Shown here: piece after piece, positions 1 through 8,398 of the stretch
Layout of the letters: every line of letters begins with the position of its first letter
Position numbering within the stretch: the first letter of the stretch is position 1
NCBI RefSeq assembly: GCF_042466415.1
Contig: NZ_JAXHCH010000002.1
Span: 1,054,001-1,118,000, forward strand
Source: Albirhodobacter sp042466415
GTDB lineage: Bacteria; Pseudomonadota; Alphaproteobacteria; Rhodobacterales; Rhodobacteraceae
Direction of reading: 5' to 3'
Length of the DNA stretch: 64,000 bases
Notes under the pieces: model-generated
Told to the model about the DNA's origin: nothing
Databases searched by the model: none
Seen by the model: the letters and a program-made list of their open reading frames with translations, nothing else
Position numbers and translations under genes: made by a program

Positions 1-18
1 CATGTTCCTGTATTTTAT

Positions 19-38
19 GGGGGACAATCTGGGGGACA
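19..38. repeat. Paired GGGGGACA boxes, left end of element
   Basis: Two GGGGGACA boxes at 19-26 and 31-38 are separated by four bases, just upstream of the integrase gene. An almost identical pair is at 3561-3580, next to tRNA-Ser. Position and duplication suggest integrase arm-type or attachment-region sites; this is inference. Confidence 0.55.
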
Positions 39-68
39 GAATGGATCTTTCGAACCATGCGAGGCCAC

Positions 69-1247
69 ATGACACGCGCCCCTAAGAAAGCCCTCACGGC
101 GGCATTCGTGCGAACGGTGAAAGAGCCGGGGAAGCACTTCGACGGGAACGGGCTTTTCCTGCGGGTCGAAGCAAGTGGGTCGCGCCGTTGGGTTCAGCGG
201 ATCATGGTTCGCGGCAAGCGCACGGAAATCGGCCTAGGCTCTGCGGATCTCGTGACACTTGCGGAGGCGCGCGAGGCCGCATCTCACAATCGCAAGGTCG
301 CAAGGTCGGGCGGTGACCCTCTGGCAATCAAACGCGCGGATGCCGCCGTGATGACATTTTGCGAGGCGACGCAAGAGGTCTACCGGATCCACCGTCCGAC
401 ATGGCGCAACCCGAAACATGCCGCGCAATTCCTCAGCACCTTGGAAACCTACGCCTTCCCGCATTTCGGGCAACGCAAGGTCTCCGAAATCACATCCGAC
501 GACGTGCAAACGGCGCTGGTCGCAATCTGGAACAGCAAGCCCGAGACCGCGCGCCGCGTCCATCAGCGCATCAGCCGTGTCTTAAGCTGGGCTGTGGTGA
601 AAGGCTGGCGCACGGACAATCCGGCGCTCTATGCAACGAAGGCCCTGCCCAAGCACGACAAGCGGCCCGCGCATCGCCTCTCATTGCCCTATGCAGATGT
701 CGGGACATGCCTCAAAGCCGTGAAGGCCAGCAACGCGGGCGCGACGACGAAACTGGCTTTTGAGTTTTTACTGATCACCGTTGGGCGGTCGGGCGAGGTG
801 CGCGGGGCGCTCTGGTCCGAAATCGACATGCAAGCCCGCGAATGGCGGATTCCCGCGTCACGCATGAAGGCCAAGGTCGATCACCGTGTTCCGTTGCCAC
901 CGAAGGCAATGCGGGTTCTTCGCGCGGCAAAAGCAGTGTCGGACGGATCCGACCTCGTGTTTCCAAGCGCACGTTTCGGGCGTCCTCTCTCCGACGCGAC
1001 GATGTCGAAGCTGATCAAGAGCCTTGGCTTCCAAGTGGATATTCACGGCTTTCGATCATCCTTCCGCGTTTGCACTCAAGAGAACTGCCAAGGCTCACGC
1101 GAGGTCGCAGAGGCGGCACTGGCGCATCAGTTGACCAACAAAACCGAAGCGGCTTATGCGCGCTCCGAATTGTTCGCGCTGCGCCGCAAACTGATGTCGC
1201 GCTGGGCGGCATATATCGAACTGACCGAATCACGGGCGGGGCAGTAA
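69..1247 (+). CDS. Tyrosine-type site-specific integrase
   Basis: A phage/island integrase of about 392 residues that would catalyse strand exchange between an attachment site and its chromosomal target. The N-terminal 90 residues resemble the arm-binding domain (DUF4102 type), followed by a core-binding domain and the catalytic domain. Visible catalytic elements are the Arg in GRSGEVRG, the HGFRSSFR box and the C-terminal nucleophile in EAAYARSE, so the enzyme looks intact. The ATG at 69 is preferred over that at 57 because GCGAGG lies just upstream and the family starts near MTRAPKKAL. It points into the small element that ends at tRNA-Ser. The left boundary of the element is probably just outside the window. 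Confidence 0.93.
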   Translation: MTRAPKKALTAAFVRTVKEPGKHFDGNGLFLRVEASGSRRWVQRIMVRGKRTEIGLGSADLVTLAEAREAASHNRKVARSGGDPLAIKRADAAVMTFCEATQEVYRIHRPTWRNPKHAAQFLSTLETYAFPHFGQRKVSEITSDDVQTALVAIWNSKPETARRVHQRISRVLSWAVVKGWRTDNPALYATKALPKHDKRPAHRLSLPYADVGTCLKAVKASNAGATTKLAFEFLLITVGRSGEVRGALWSEIDMQAREWRIPASRMKAKVDHRVPLPPKAMRVLRAAKAVSDGSDLVFPSARFGRPLSDATMSKLIKSLGFQVDIHGFRSSFRVCTQENCQGSREVAEAALAHQLTNKTEAAYARSELFALRRKLMSRWAAYIELTESRAGQ

Positions 1248-1667
1248 GGCCGCGCGCACGAAGGGTGAACATTTCGGATTGATGCACGTCGATAGAACAC
1301 ATCATCCAAGGGTTATGTCTACTATGACAGGCAGTTTATCGACGTCTAGGGAGTCCTTATGGAGCAGAATGCACATTATGTACATTGTGTACACTATGTA
1401 GGGTCCAGATCCGCGCAGACACTAGATGTAGTGGTGTGCGAGCGACACTCGAGCAATAAACATGCGGGAAAATTCACACCGGCCGGTCATTACTATTGCT
1501 TTGGGCCACCAACAGGGGCTCAATGATTCCTAGGGCGCCCAAGAAGGACACCCTAGGAGTTGCTCGAGAGGATTGCCCTCCTCAAAAGCTGAAATGGATA
1601 AGAGATCCGACTCCTTTGTTATCAGAACTACGCCGGTTCGCATCACAAAAAATGTGCGCACCCGCGA
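1248..1667. other. Non-coding stretch with 9-bp tandem repeats
   Basis: No convincing gene lies between the integrase and the AlpA-like gene. At 1373-1399 there are three imperfect 9-bp tandem units (ACATTATGT, ACATTGTGT, ACACTATGT), each close to a palindrome. Such arrays are typical of binding sites for excisionase, repressor or replication initiator; which one applies is unknown. Confidence 0.5.
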
Positions 1668-1680
1668 GAGGAGTTTTTTT

Positions 1681-1863
1681 ATGACGACAAACAGAATGAT
1701 CCGACGCCGCGAAGTCGAACATCTCACGGGGCTCAGCCGCAGCGCAATCTACGCGGCAATGAAGGCAAACACCTTCCCCCCTGCCCTCAAGATTGGCCTC
1801 CGTTCCGTTGCTTGGCGCGCGTCCGAAGTGGATGCGTGGCTTAATCAACGCGCCGCGAAGTAA
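1681..1863 (+). CDS. AlpA-family excisionase/regulator
   Basis: A 60-residue helix-turn-helix protein of the AlpA/MerR-like excisionase type. The pattern is an N-terminal RRREVEHLTGLSRSAIY helix-turn-helix, then a wing ending in WRASEVDAWLNQR, which is diagnostic for the family. Such proteins regulate integrase expression or act as directionality factors for excision. The start at 1681 follows a strong GAGAGGAG ribosome-binding site; an in-frame upstream ATG at 1573 has no such site. It lies between the integrase and the unknown genes of the element, the usual arrangement for a small integrative element. Confidence 0.88.
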   Translation: MTTNRMIRRREVEHLTGLSRSAIYAAMKANTFPPALKIGLRSVAWRASEVDAWLNQRAAK

Positions 1864-1875
1864 GGATTCAGTCAC

Positions 1876-2193
1876 ATGTCAAAAATTTCACAACCCCTTC
1901 CGGGGGCATGGTCCAGCTTTATCCTTGCGCAAGGCGACGAAGCCGGGCGCACCCTATCGCTCAAAGGTCGGGCGGCTTGGATGCTGAACCAATTGATCGA
2001 CGCGGGGCCCCAAGGACTCGTGACGGCGCAATTCCCCGGCGTCCGCATCTCCGCGCATGTCTTAGACCTGCGGATGAAAGGTCTGCTTATCAGCACCGAA
2101 TACGAGCCGAACGGAGGCGAGTTTAAGGGGCGTCACGGGCGGTTCACCCTGATGAGCAAAGTGACACGCTGCGCAAGGGAGGCTCGCCCATGA
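1876..2193 (+). CDS. Hypothetical protein, winged-helix-like
   Basis: A 105-residue protein not recognised by name. The central part (GRAAWMLNQLIDAGPQGL, then DLRMKGLLISTEYE and a short GRFTLM strand) reads like a small winged helix: helix, helix, recognition helix and beta wing. It follows the AlpA gene by 12 bases with AAGGA upstream, and its stop overlaps the next start by four bases, so it belongs to the same transcription unit. A role in element control is inference only. Confidence 0.7.
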   Translation: MSKISQPLPGAWSSFILAQGDEAGRTLSLKGRAAWMLNQLIDAGPQGLVTAQFPGVRISAHVLDLRMKGLLISTEYEPNGGEFKGRHGRFTLMSKVTRCAREARP

Positions 2194-2456
2194 CCATCCC
2201 GACCAACAGCGAACGAGATTGCGCCTATGGCGGCGTCATCACACGCGGATCCACGCACCGCGTCATCGCCTGCAAAGACGACATGCAATGGATCATCCAG
2301 CGCCAGAAAGGAGGGGACGGGGGGCGCTGGCTTTCTCTCGCGCATTGTCGATGCAAAAAGACCCTTCTGCGCCTCTGGTCCGGCTTAAATGAAGCACCAT
2401 CGCCCGTCCTCAACCGCTTGCCCAACATCAAAGGGAGGTCAAACCATGGCGAATAG
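2190..2456 (+). CDS. Hypothetical protein of the integrative element
   Basis: An 88-residue basic protein with no motif I can name. Support for it being real: an ATGA overlap with the preceding gene, a GGGAGG ribosome-binding site, and an 11-base overlap with the next start. Residues 20-60 (ITRGSTHRVIACKDDMQWI and a Trp/Arg-rich segment) resemble a small beta-rich fold seen in short accessory proteins of integrative elements. Function unknown. Confidence 0.6.
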   Translation: MTIPTNSERDCAYGGVITRGSTHRVIACKDDMQWIIQRQKGGDGGRWLSLAHCRCKKTLLRLWSGLNEAPSPVLNRLPNIKGRSNHGE

Positions 2457-2958
2457 AAACAATCGTTTCGGCAAAGGCGGCGGCTCGAAATTTGTTCAAG
2501 TGTTCCACGGCATTATGAAAACACCGGCGTGGCAAGACCTGTCACCAACCGCGCGCGCGCTCTACGTCGAACTCAAAGCGCGTTTCAACGGCAAGAACAA
2601 CGGGCAGATCATGCTCAGTCATCGCGAAGCTGGGGCGCTCCTCAATCTGCATCGCAATTCGCTCGGGAAGTTTTTCAACGAACTTGTCGATCACGGCTTT
2701 ATTCATGCCACATCCGAACCGCACCTTGGCCCGAGCGGCATAGGGCAGACGACCAAATGGGCCTTCGATGAAATGAGGGTGGATGCGACGCCAGCACGGC
2801 AAGCGTTTAGAAGCTGGTCCGCGCCTCGCGTGATCGAAAATAGAAAGCCCCGCACAAAATCTGTGACACCCCGTCCGCAAAACCGTGACGCAAGCGATGA
2901 AATCACCTCGCCACCCTGCCCCGCCGTCATCAATTTTATGACGCATTTACGGGGGTGA
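2446..2958 (+). CDS. Helix-turn-helix protein, replication-initiator-like
   Basis: About 170 residues. The segment TPAWQDLSPTARALYVELK, then MLSHREAGALLNLHRNS and ELVDHGFIH, has the layout of the winged-helix domain found in plasmid and element replication initiators and phage regulators. The start at 2446 is chosen for its AAGGGAGG ribosome-binding site; an upstream ATG at 2389 overlaps the previous gene deeply. The C-terminal third is Pro/Arg-rich and probably disordered. It could be a replication or transcription factor of the element; the sequence does not decide. Confidence 0.7.
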   Translation: MANRNNRFGKGGGSKFVQVFHGIMKTPAWQDLSPTARALYVELKARFNGKNNGQIMLSHREAGALLNLHRNSLGKFFNELVDHGFIHATSEPHLGPSGIGQTTKWAFDEMRVDATPARQAFRSWSAPRVIENRKPRTKSVTPRPQNRDASDEITSPPCPAVINFMTHLRG

Positions 2959-2971
2959 CGAAAAGCGCGTC

Positions 2972-3304
2972 ATGAAAATCAGGACAATTATACATTTAGC
3001 CATAGGCGTCTGGATCATCGCGGCCATTCTCAGCGGCCCAGCCCCTCACGCCTTCACGGATGCCTCCGACCTTTTGGGCCAGATCTCACCTTGGGCAATC
3101 CTCGGGGTTCTCTGCGCATGGACCTTCAAAGGCTGGGCTATCGGGGCCTCTGTCTTGTTCGGGTTGATCGGGTTTGGCGTCATCGGGCAGATCCACGCGG
3201 GCGGCACGTCATTGGGTGACAAGGTGACCTTGATTGCCTGCATATGGGTCTTTGTTCGGTTCTGGATCTTTACGAAGGCAGGCGGCGTCATCCCGCAGCT
3301 TTGA
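2972..3304 (+). CDS. Small integral membrane protein, unknown
   Basis: A 110-residue hydrophobic protein with about three predicted membrane segments, near residues 5-22, 40-75 and 85-102. No family recognised. It is the last gene of the element before the tRNA-Ser target and begins 13 bases after the preceding stop. The ribosome-binding site is weak. It may have a morphogenesis-like or exclusion-like role, but nothing in the sequence shows that. Confidence 0.6.
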   Translation: MKIRTIIHLAIGVWIIAAILSGPAPHAFTDASDLLGQISPWAILGVLCAWTFKGWAIGASVLFGLIGFGVIGQIHAGGTSLGDKVTLIACIWVFVRFWIFTKAGGVIPQL

Positions 3305-3635
3305 CCCTTCGCAACATCAACGGCGCTGGGCAGCGGAGACATTGCCCAGCCACCACGCCAAAAGGTTTGACCCTGTGCGCGCAATTCCGTGACCTTTCCA
3401 CGCTGCGCGCGAGAAAGCGGGTTTATAAAAGCAACATCATTCAAAGCACGTAACGCGCGCGCGAGGCAGGCGGCGCGTTCCAGCCGATTTGCTTTGGGTC
3501 GCATTGGCTTTGCCAGCCGAAAACCGAGACAGGCTCTCGGAGTCCTCACAAAATCACGAAGGGGGACAAACTGGGGGACAGCTAGAGGCTCGCCTCACCC
3601 AAGTTATTGATTTATCTCATGATTTCAAGGGTAAG
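3305..3635. other. Right flank of element with GGGGGACA boxes
   Basis: No gene seen. At 3561-3568 and 3573-3580 there are two GGGGGACA boxes with the same 12-base period as the pair at 19-38, ending 55 bases from the 3' end of tRNA-Ser. This is the likely right attachment region of the element. Confidence 0.5.
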
Positions 3636-3725
3636 TGGCGGACAGGAAGGGATTCGAACCCTCGAGACGGTTCCCCGCCTACACACTTTCCAGGCGTGCG
3701 CCTTCGACCACTCGGCCACCTGTCC
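3636..3725 (-). tRNA. tRNA-Ser (anticodon GGA)
   Basis: A 90-nt type II tRNA with a long variable arm. The acceptor stem GGACAGG pairs with CCTGTCC, the discriminator is G and CCA is encoded. The anticodon loop CTGGAAA gives GGA. Its 3' end faces the integrase-bearing element, consistent with tRNA-targeted integration. Confidence 0.96.
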
Positions 3726-3827
3726 GTGGGCGGGTTTATATTTGAGTTACGTGGGTTGCAAGGGCTTGGATGCGAAAAAAATGCGTGATGGGACGCTTTT
3801 TTAAAGCGCTCTCCGGCGGTGGCTCGA

Positions 3828-4757
3828 TCAGGCGAGGCTTATCCAAAGGCGCAGCGATGTCTCGCCGGTTTTTAGGCGACCAAACCCGCGCAAATGATCC
3901 GCCGACCGTTCATCCTCCGCGCGAGATATTTGCGCGGCGCGCTTAATCTGGACGTGGATGCGGCCGATTTCGGCTGTGTTGCTGACATGAGGCCCTGCGC
4001 AGGGCTGGACATCGAGCGGGGCGTCTTGCGCGCCGATTCTGACCAATCGCAACGCGTGCTGCGCGCGCGTGACGTGTTCGCTCCGCGCGCGCAGCAAACC
4101 AACGCCGCCGCGCGCCTGCGTCTCGTCCACCGTCGCCGGAACGCGCGTTGAGGGGCCGAGACTCTCGCGCGTGAGATGCGCGTAGATGGGCGCTAGACTG
4201 GGCGCAACCTCGCGCCCCTTCCAAAGGCTCGCGACCGGCAATTGCATCGCGACGAGGCGGTTCATCCCTGCTTCTAACTCGCTGATGTCAACGGGCGCCA
4301 CCACGCGAGCGTGCGCCGTCTCGGGGAGGTCACCGAGCTCGATCCAACTGCTCTTTGCGCCGATTTTGGCGCCCAACACCGGTCTTGGCAGGGTGATGGA
4401 CAGGAGATGCAAGGCCGTGTGCATCCGCATCAAGCGATGCCGACGTTCCCAATCGAGATGCTGGACAACCCGTGCACCGAGAGGCGGTAGCGCATAGGGC
4501 TCGGCACTCAGGAGGATCGGTGCCCTGCCCTCGCTGCGCAACGTCGTCGCGATGATCGTCTCCATTCGCTCGGGCGGACCGTAAGGCTTCGCGATGGACC
4601 AAGCGAGCCGCCCTGAATCCCCCGGATAGCCGCTTTGCGCGGGCGCGAAGATCGACCGGTCAAGGATGATCCCCCCCTCCGCGGTGCGCCCCAAGACAAT
4701 AGCGTCTGCCTCGCGCAAATTGGGCGCGTCGAGGTAGAGCGATTGGGTGAAAATCAC
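3828..4757 (-). CDS. AlaX-like alanyl-tRNA editing protein
   Basis: A free-standing editing-domain protein expected to hydrolyse mischarged Ser- or Gly-tRNA(Ala). The zinc-site HxxxH is visible as HTALH (residues about 113-117) and the second half-site as CAGPH, where relatives usually have CGGTH. The Cys and His are kept but the Gly-Thr between them is changed. The segment between the motifs and the roughly 35-residue C-terminal tail are longer than usual for AlaX (about 230-250 residues). Its ATG overlaps the mscS-like stop by four bases, so it is the last gene of the cysK-mscS-alaX unit. Editing activity is likely but not certain. Confidence 0.8.
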   Translation of the reverse strand: MIFTQSLYLDAPNLREADAIVLGRTAEGGIILDRSIFAPAQSGYPGDSGRLAWSIAKPYGPPERMETIIATTLRSEGRAPILLSAEPYALPPLGARVVQHLDWERRHRLMRMHTALHLLSITLPRPVLGAKIGAKSSWIELGDLPETAHARVVAPVDISELEAGMNRLVAMQLPVASLWKGREVAPSLAPIYAHLTRESLGPSTRVPATVDETQARGGVGLLRARSEHVTRAQHALRLVRIGAQDAPLDVQPCAGPHVSNTAEIGRIHVQIKRAAQISRAEDERSADHLRGFGRLKTGETSLRLWISLA

Positions 4758-7276
4758 GAAGTGTGACCTCCGTAGCCGTCCATTTCGCCGCCGGAATCGC
4801 CATCGTCGTCGCCGTAAAGCGCGCGCGCTTCCTCGGGCGTCATTTTTTTAGCATCGGGTGTCTCGACCGTCTTTGGTTCAGTCGCCGAGGAGTGCTTGGG
4901 CACAGGCTTCGCTCCTGGCAAAAGTTCCGGATTTCGCAGCCACAAATCACGTTGCGCGAATGGAATTTCGATCCCTTCCGCCGCGAACCGCTGAGCAATC
5001 GCGTGGTTCATATCGGAGATGACCTTGGGTCGGAACAAAACATCCGCCAAAATCGCGCGGATCTCGAAATCAAGGCTGTCCGCTCCAAATCCGATGAACA
5101 AAACCTGCGGCTCAGGGCTCATCATCACCAGCGGATGATCCTTCGCGATCTCGAGCAAGATCGCCTCAATCTGCCGCGTATCCGTCCCGTAGGCGACGCC
5201 CACAGGCACCTGCGCGCGCCCCGTTTTATTGCCGCGCGTCCAGTTCGTGACTTGCCCCGACACAAAATCAGCGTTGGGCACGATCACCTCGGTACGATCC
5301 GCCGTCTCGATACGCGTGGAGCGCACGGAGATGGATTTCACCGTCCCCATTTGGCCGCCCACCTCGATCCAATCGCCTTCGGAAATCGGGCGCTCGATCA
5401 ACAAGATGATCCCCGACACGAAGTTGGAAACGATGTTTTGCAAGCCAAAGCCGATGCCGACTGAAAGCGCCCCTGCGACGATCGCGAGGGAGCTTAGATC
5501 GATCCCCGCGGACGAAATCGCGATGAGTGCGGCGAGGAAGATACCGATATAGCCGACGCCCGAAATGATCGCGTTTTGACCGCCCTTATCCAAGCGCGTC
5601 TTGGGAAGGATGGTGGATTTCAAAGCCCCTTGCAGGCCGCGCGTCGCCGCGTAGCCGATCCCGAATACAATCGCGAAGGTCAGGAAGATCGCGGGCGAGA
5701 TCCGCACGCCGCCAACCGCGAAGCCTTGCACGGTTTGCGTCCATAGGTCGGATAGGTCTTCGACGCGCGCGCCCCAAATCAACGCCAGAACAGGCAGGGC
5801 ACAAAGCGCCAAGGCAAAGCCCGCAAGAACAGGGATCAACCCTTCGCGGCGCCCTTCTTGCGTGCGCGAGAGCGCGACGTAGAACTCGGTCAGGAATTCT
5901 TGCAACACCGCCACCCCTGCAAAGACCGCAAGGGTGAGAAGTGCGGGCCAGATCAAGGCGTTCGCCGCCGAGACATAGCCGATCAGGCCGAGGGTCGGGG
6001 CGGCAATCGCGATCAGGATGGCGGCATTGCCCAAAAGCTTCAGCAGCCCGTAGCGGAACGCTACATCCTCGCCGGATTCGCCGCTCAACTTCAACTGCCG
6101 ACGCAGTAATTGCCCCATGCGGAACAACACCAGCGCGGCAAAAATCTGCAACGGCACGAACAAAACCGACATCGCCGCATCCGCCCGCGATGCAGCCTCG
6201 GCAGCTTTTTCCGCCGCAGCGGTCTCCGTCCCGCCGAGATAGGATTCGGCGCGAGGCATGATCCAATTGACCAAAAGCTGTTGGAGCCCCAAAGCAAGCC
6301 CCATCATCAGCGCGTGGAAACGACCCTCGGCGCGCCCTTCCTCCGCCAAACTCAGCGCGCTCTCGATACCGCTGCGCGTCGGGAACACCCGCCCGCCGAG
6401 CCACCAAGCCAGAAGGATCGTGAGCAAGACAAAATTCAGATGCCCGAAGAAATCCATCATAATCGGGCCGAATAGCGCCGTGCGACCAATCGCGGTGGTC
6501 AGAAGAAAAGCCCCCGTCACCGGAAGAATAACCTGCCCGAGCGATACCAGACCCGAGATCAGATCACGGCCCCGCATCGCTGTTTTCGTCAGCATCCACT
6601 GCGTCAAACGCCCCATCCAACGCCCGCCGCGGAACAGCAAGATCCCCGCGACAACGAGCAGCCCCGCGATCAAGGGCGCGTTGTTGCGCAACGTGTCAAA
6701 GTTTATCGGTTGCGTGAACCGCCAGACCGTCTCCTCATAAATCCATGCGCCCATCCACCGGAACAGCGAGACCGCCGCCGGCCAATTCACCGGATTTGCC
6801 GCCGAAGGCGACAGCCGCAAAAGCTTATCAGCTTGCCGTTCACGCGTGACTTTATCGATATTACGGATGAGCCCGTCCGCGCGGCTCGCGGCCTCGCCCG
6901 CTTGGATGCCGGGCGCCTGCAATTTGGTGAGCGTCGCGTTCAATTCCTCGCGGCGCTGCGCGATCAACGGATCCTCCGTCTCGCCCTCTGCGGGGGCCGC
7001 GCCGAGCGCTGCGATCTGATCTTTTGTCGTCTCGATCTGATCGCTGTTGCTCGATTGCAGGGTGATGAATTCATTCCGCCATTTCACCGCCTGCGCGCGC
7101 AAGGTCGACAGCGCCGTATCGGACGTGCTGTCTTGCGCAGTTGTCTCGGTGGCCTGGCTCGCGAAGGTGTCCCAAGCCGCATAATCTGTCGTTGCTTCCT
7201 GCGCGACCAATGGCTGCGCGATCAGCGCAACTCCCAAGACAAGCGCCGCACACCAAACCCGCAGGAAACACATCAT
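4754..7276 (-). CDS. MscS-family mechanosensitive channel with DUF3772
   Basis: An 840-residue inner-membrane channel of the large MscS/MscK-like class, opening under membrane tension to release solutes. A signal peptide ends near VAQEA, a periplasmic coiled/DUF3772-like region covers residues 30-150, then about ten membrane helices precede the MscS core. The pore and beta domain are marked by GALSVGIGFGLQNIVSNF and ERPISEGDWIEVGGQMG. A polar acidic tail ends the protein. The start overlaps the cysK stop by ATGA, and the gene ends in an ATGA overlap with alaX. Confidence 0.93.
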   Translation of the reverse strand: MMCFLRVWCAALVLGVALIAQPLVAQEATTDYAAWDTFASQATETTAQDSTSDTALSTLRAQAVKWRNEFITLQSSNSDQIETTKDQIAALGAAPAEGETEDPLIAQRREELNATLTKLQAPGIQAGEAASRADGLIRNIDKVTRERQADKLLRLSPSAANPVNWPAAVSLFRWMGAWIYEETVWRFTQPINFDTLRNNAPLIAGLLVVAGILLFRGGRWMGRLTQWMLTKTAMRGRDLISGLVSLGQVILPVTGAFLLTTAIGRTALFGPIMMDFFGHLNFVLLTILLAWWLGGRVFPTRSGIESALSLAEEGRAEGRFHALMMGLALGLQQLLVNWIMPRAESYLGGTETAAAEKAAEAASRADAAMSVLFVPLQIFAALVLFRMGQLLRRQLKLSGESGEDVAFRYGLLKLLGNAAILIAIAAPTLGLIGYVSAANALIWPALLTLAVFAGVAVLQEFLTEFYVALSRTQEGRREGLIPVLAGFALALCALPVLALIWGARVEDLSDLWTQTVQGFAVGGVRISPAIFLTFAIVFGIGYAATRGLQGALKSTILPKTRLDKGGQNAIISGVGYIGIFLAALIAISSAGIDLSSLAIVAGALSVGIGFGLQNIVSNFVSGIILLIERPISEGDWIEVGGQMGTVKSISVRSTRIETADRTEVIVPNADFVSGQVTNWTRGNKTGRAQVPVGVAYGTDTRQIEAILLEIAKDHPLVMMSPEPQVLFIGFGADSLDFEIRAILADVLFRPKVISDMNHAIAQRFAAEGIEIPFAQRDLWLRNPELLPGAKPVPKHSSATEPKTVETPDAKKMTPEEARALYGDDDGDSGGEMDGYGGHTS

Positions 7277-8307
7277 CCCTCAAAAACCTCCGGCAGCACA
7301 CGGCCGCCAGCATCCAGCCAATGCGGCACAGGCAGGCCTTTTTCATGCAAGAACTCAGGGTTGAAGAGTTTGGATTGGTAGCGCGTTCCGTAATCACACA
7401 AGATCGTCACGATCGTATGCCCCGGCCCCATCGCGCGGGCCATACGCATAGCGCCCGCAACGTTGATCCCGGACGACCCGCCCAAGCACAAGCCTTCCTC
7501 ATCCAGCAGATCGAACACAATCGGCAACGCCTCGGAATCCGGAATACGGAAGCTCATATCCGGCGTGAACCCCTCCAAATTCGCGGTGATCCGGCCTTGG
7601 CCAATGCCTTCGGTGATCGACGAGCCCTCGGATTTCAGGACACCCTCCGTATAGAACGAATGCAGCGCCGCACCCTCGGGATCAGCCAAACCGATTTTGA
7701 CCCCCTTCGACTGCAAGGCCATCCCGACGCCCGCGAGGGTGCCGCCCGAACCGACCGCGCAGATAAACCCGTCCACTTTGCCAGCGGTTTGCTCCCAAAT
7801 CTCGGGGCCCGTCGTCTCGATATGCGATTGACGGTTGGCGGTGTTGTCGAACTGGTTGGCCCAGATCGCGCCATTGGGTTCGGTTTGAGCAAGCTCTGCC
7901 GCCAAACGGCCCGAATAGCGCACGTAGTTATTAGGGTTCGAGTAAGGCGCCGCAGGCACCTGCACGAGCTCGGCGCCTGCCAGACGCAGCATGTCTTTTT
8001 TCTCTTGGCTCTGCGTCTCGGGGATCACGATCACCGTCCGGAAGCCCATCGAGGCGCCCACGAGGGCGAGGCCAATGCCGGTGTTGCCCGCAGTGCCCTC
8101 CACAATCGTTCCGCCCGGGCGCAGCAAGCCCTTCGCGACCGCGTCCTTGATGATGTAGAGCGCCGCGCGGTCCTTCACCGATTGACCCGGGTTCATGAAT
8201 TCCGCCTTGCCGAGAATCTCGCATCCGGTCAGCTCGGAGGCCTTCTTAAGCCGGATCAATGGTGTGTTCCCGACCGTATTGGCCAAATCGCTGCAAATGC
8301 GCATCAT
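7273..8307 (-). CDS. cysK: PLP-dependent cysteine synthase family protein
   Basis: A fold-type II PLP enzyme of 344 residues that makes cysteine from O-acetylserine and sulfide, or degrades cysteine in related members. The PLP lysine is in NPGQSVKDRAA; the substrate loop EGTAGNTGIGLA has TAGNT rather than the TSGNT of typical CysK; the phosphate loop is VGSGGT. TAGNT and the longer C-terminus place it nearer the Cds1/Cys12-like branch, so desulfhydrase activity is possible. GAGGAG precedes two adjacent ATGs (8307 and 8304). It follows trgB by 91 bases and overlaps the mscS-like gene; cysK beside trgAB is also the arrangement described for Rhodobacter sphaeroides tellurite resistance. Confidence 0.9.
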   Translation of the reverse strand: MMRICSDLANTVGNTPLIRLKKASELTGCEILGKAEFMNPGQSVKDRAALYIIKDAVAKGLLRPGGTIVEGTAGNTGIGLALVGASMGFRTVIVIPETQSQEKKDMLRLAGAELVQVPAAPYSNPNNYVRYSGRLAAELAQTEPNGAIWANQFDNTANRQSHIETTGPEIWEQTAGKVDGFICAVGSGGTLAGVGMALQSKGVKIGLADPEGAALHSFYTEGVLKSEGSSITEGIGQGRITANLEGFTPDMSFRIPDSEALPIVFDLLDEEGLCLGGSSGINVAGAMRMARAMGPGHTIVTILCDYGTRYQSKLFNPEFLHEKGLPVPHWLDAGGRVLPEVFEG

Positions 8308-8398
8308 GCTCTCCTCAATGTCGTGCCGTCAGATCATATCTGGCAGGGCTTTGACCAAGACTTAGGCGCAACGCGCGGCGGCCTCAACCCCTCTCGCA

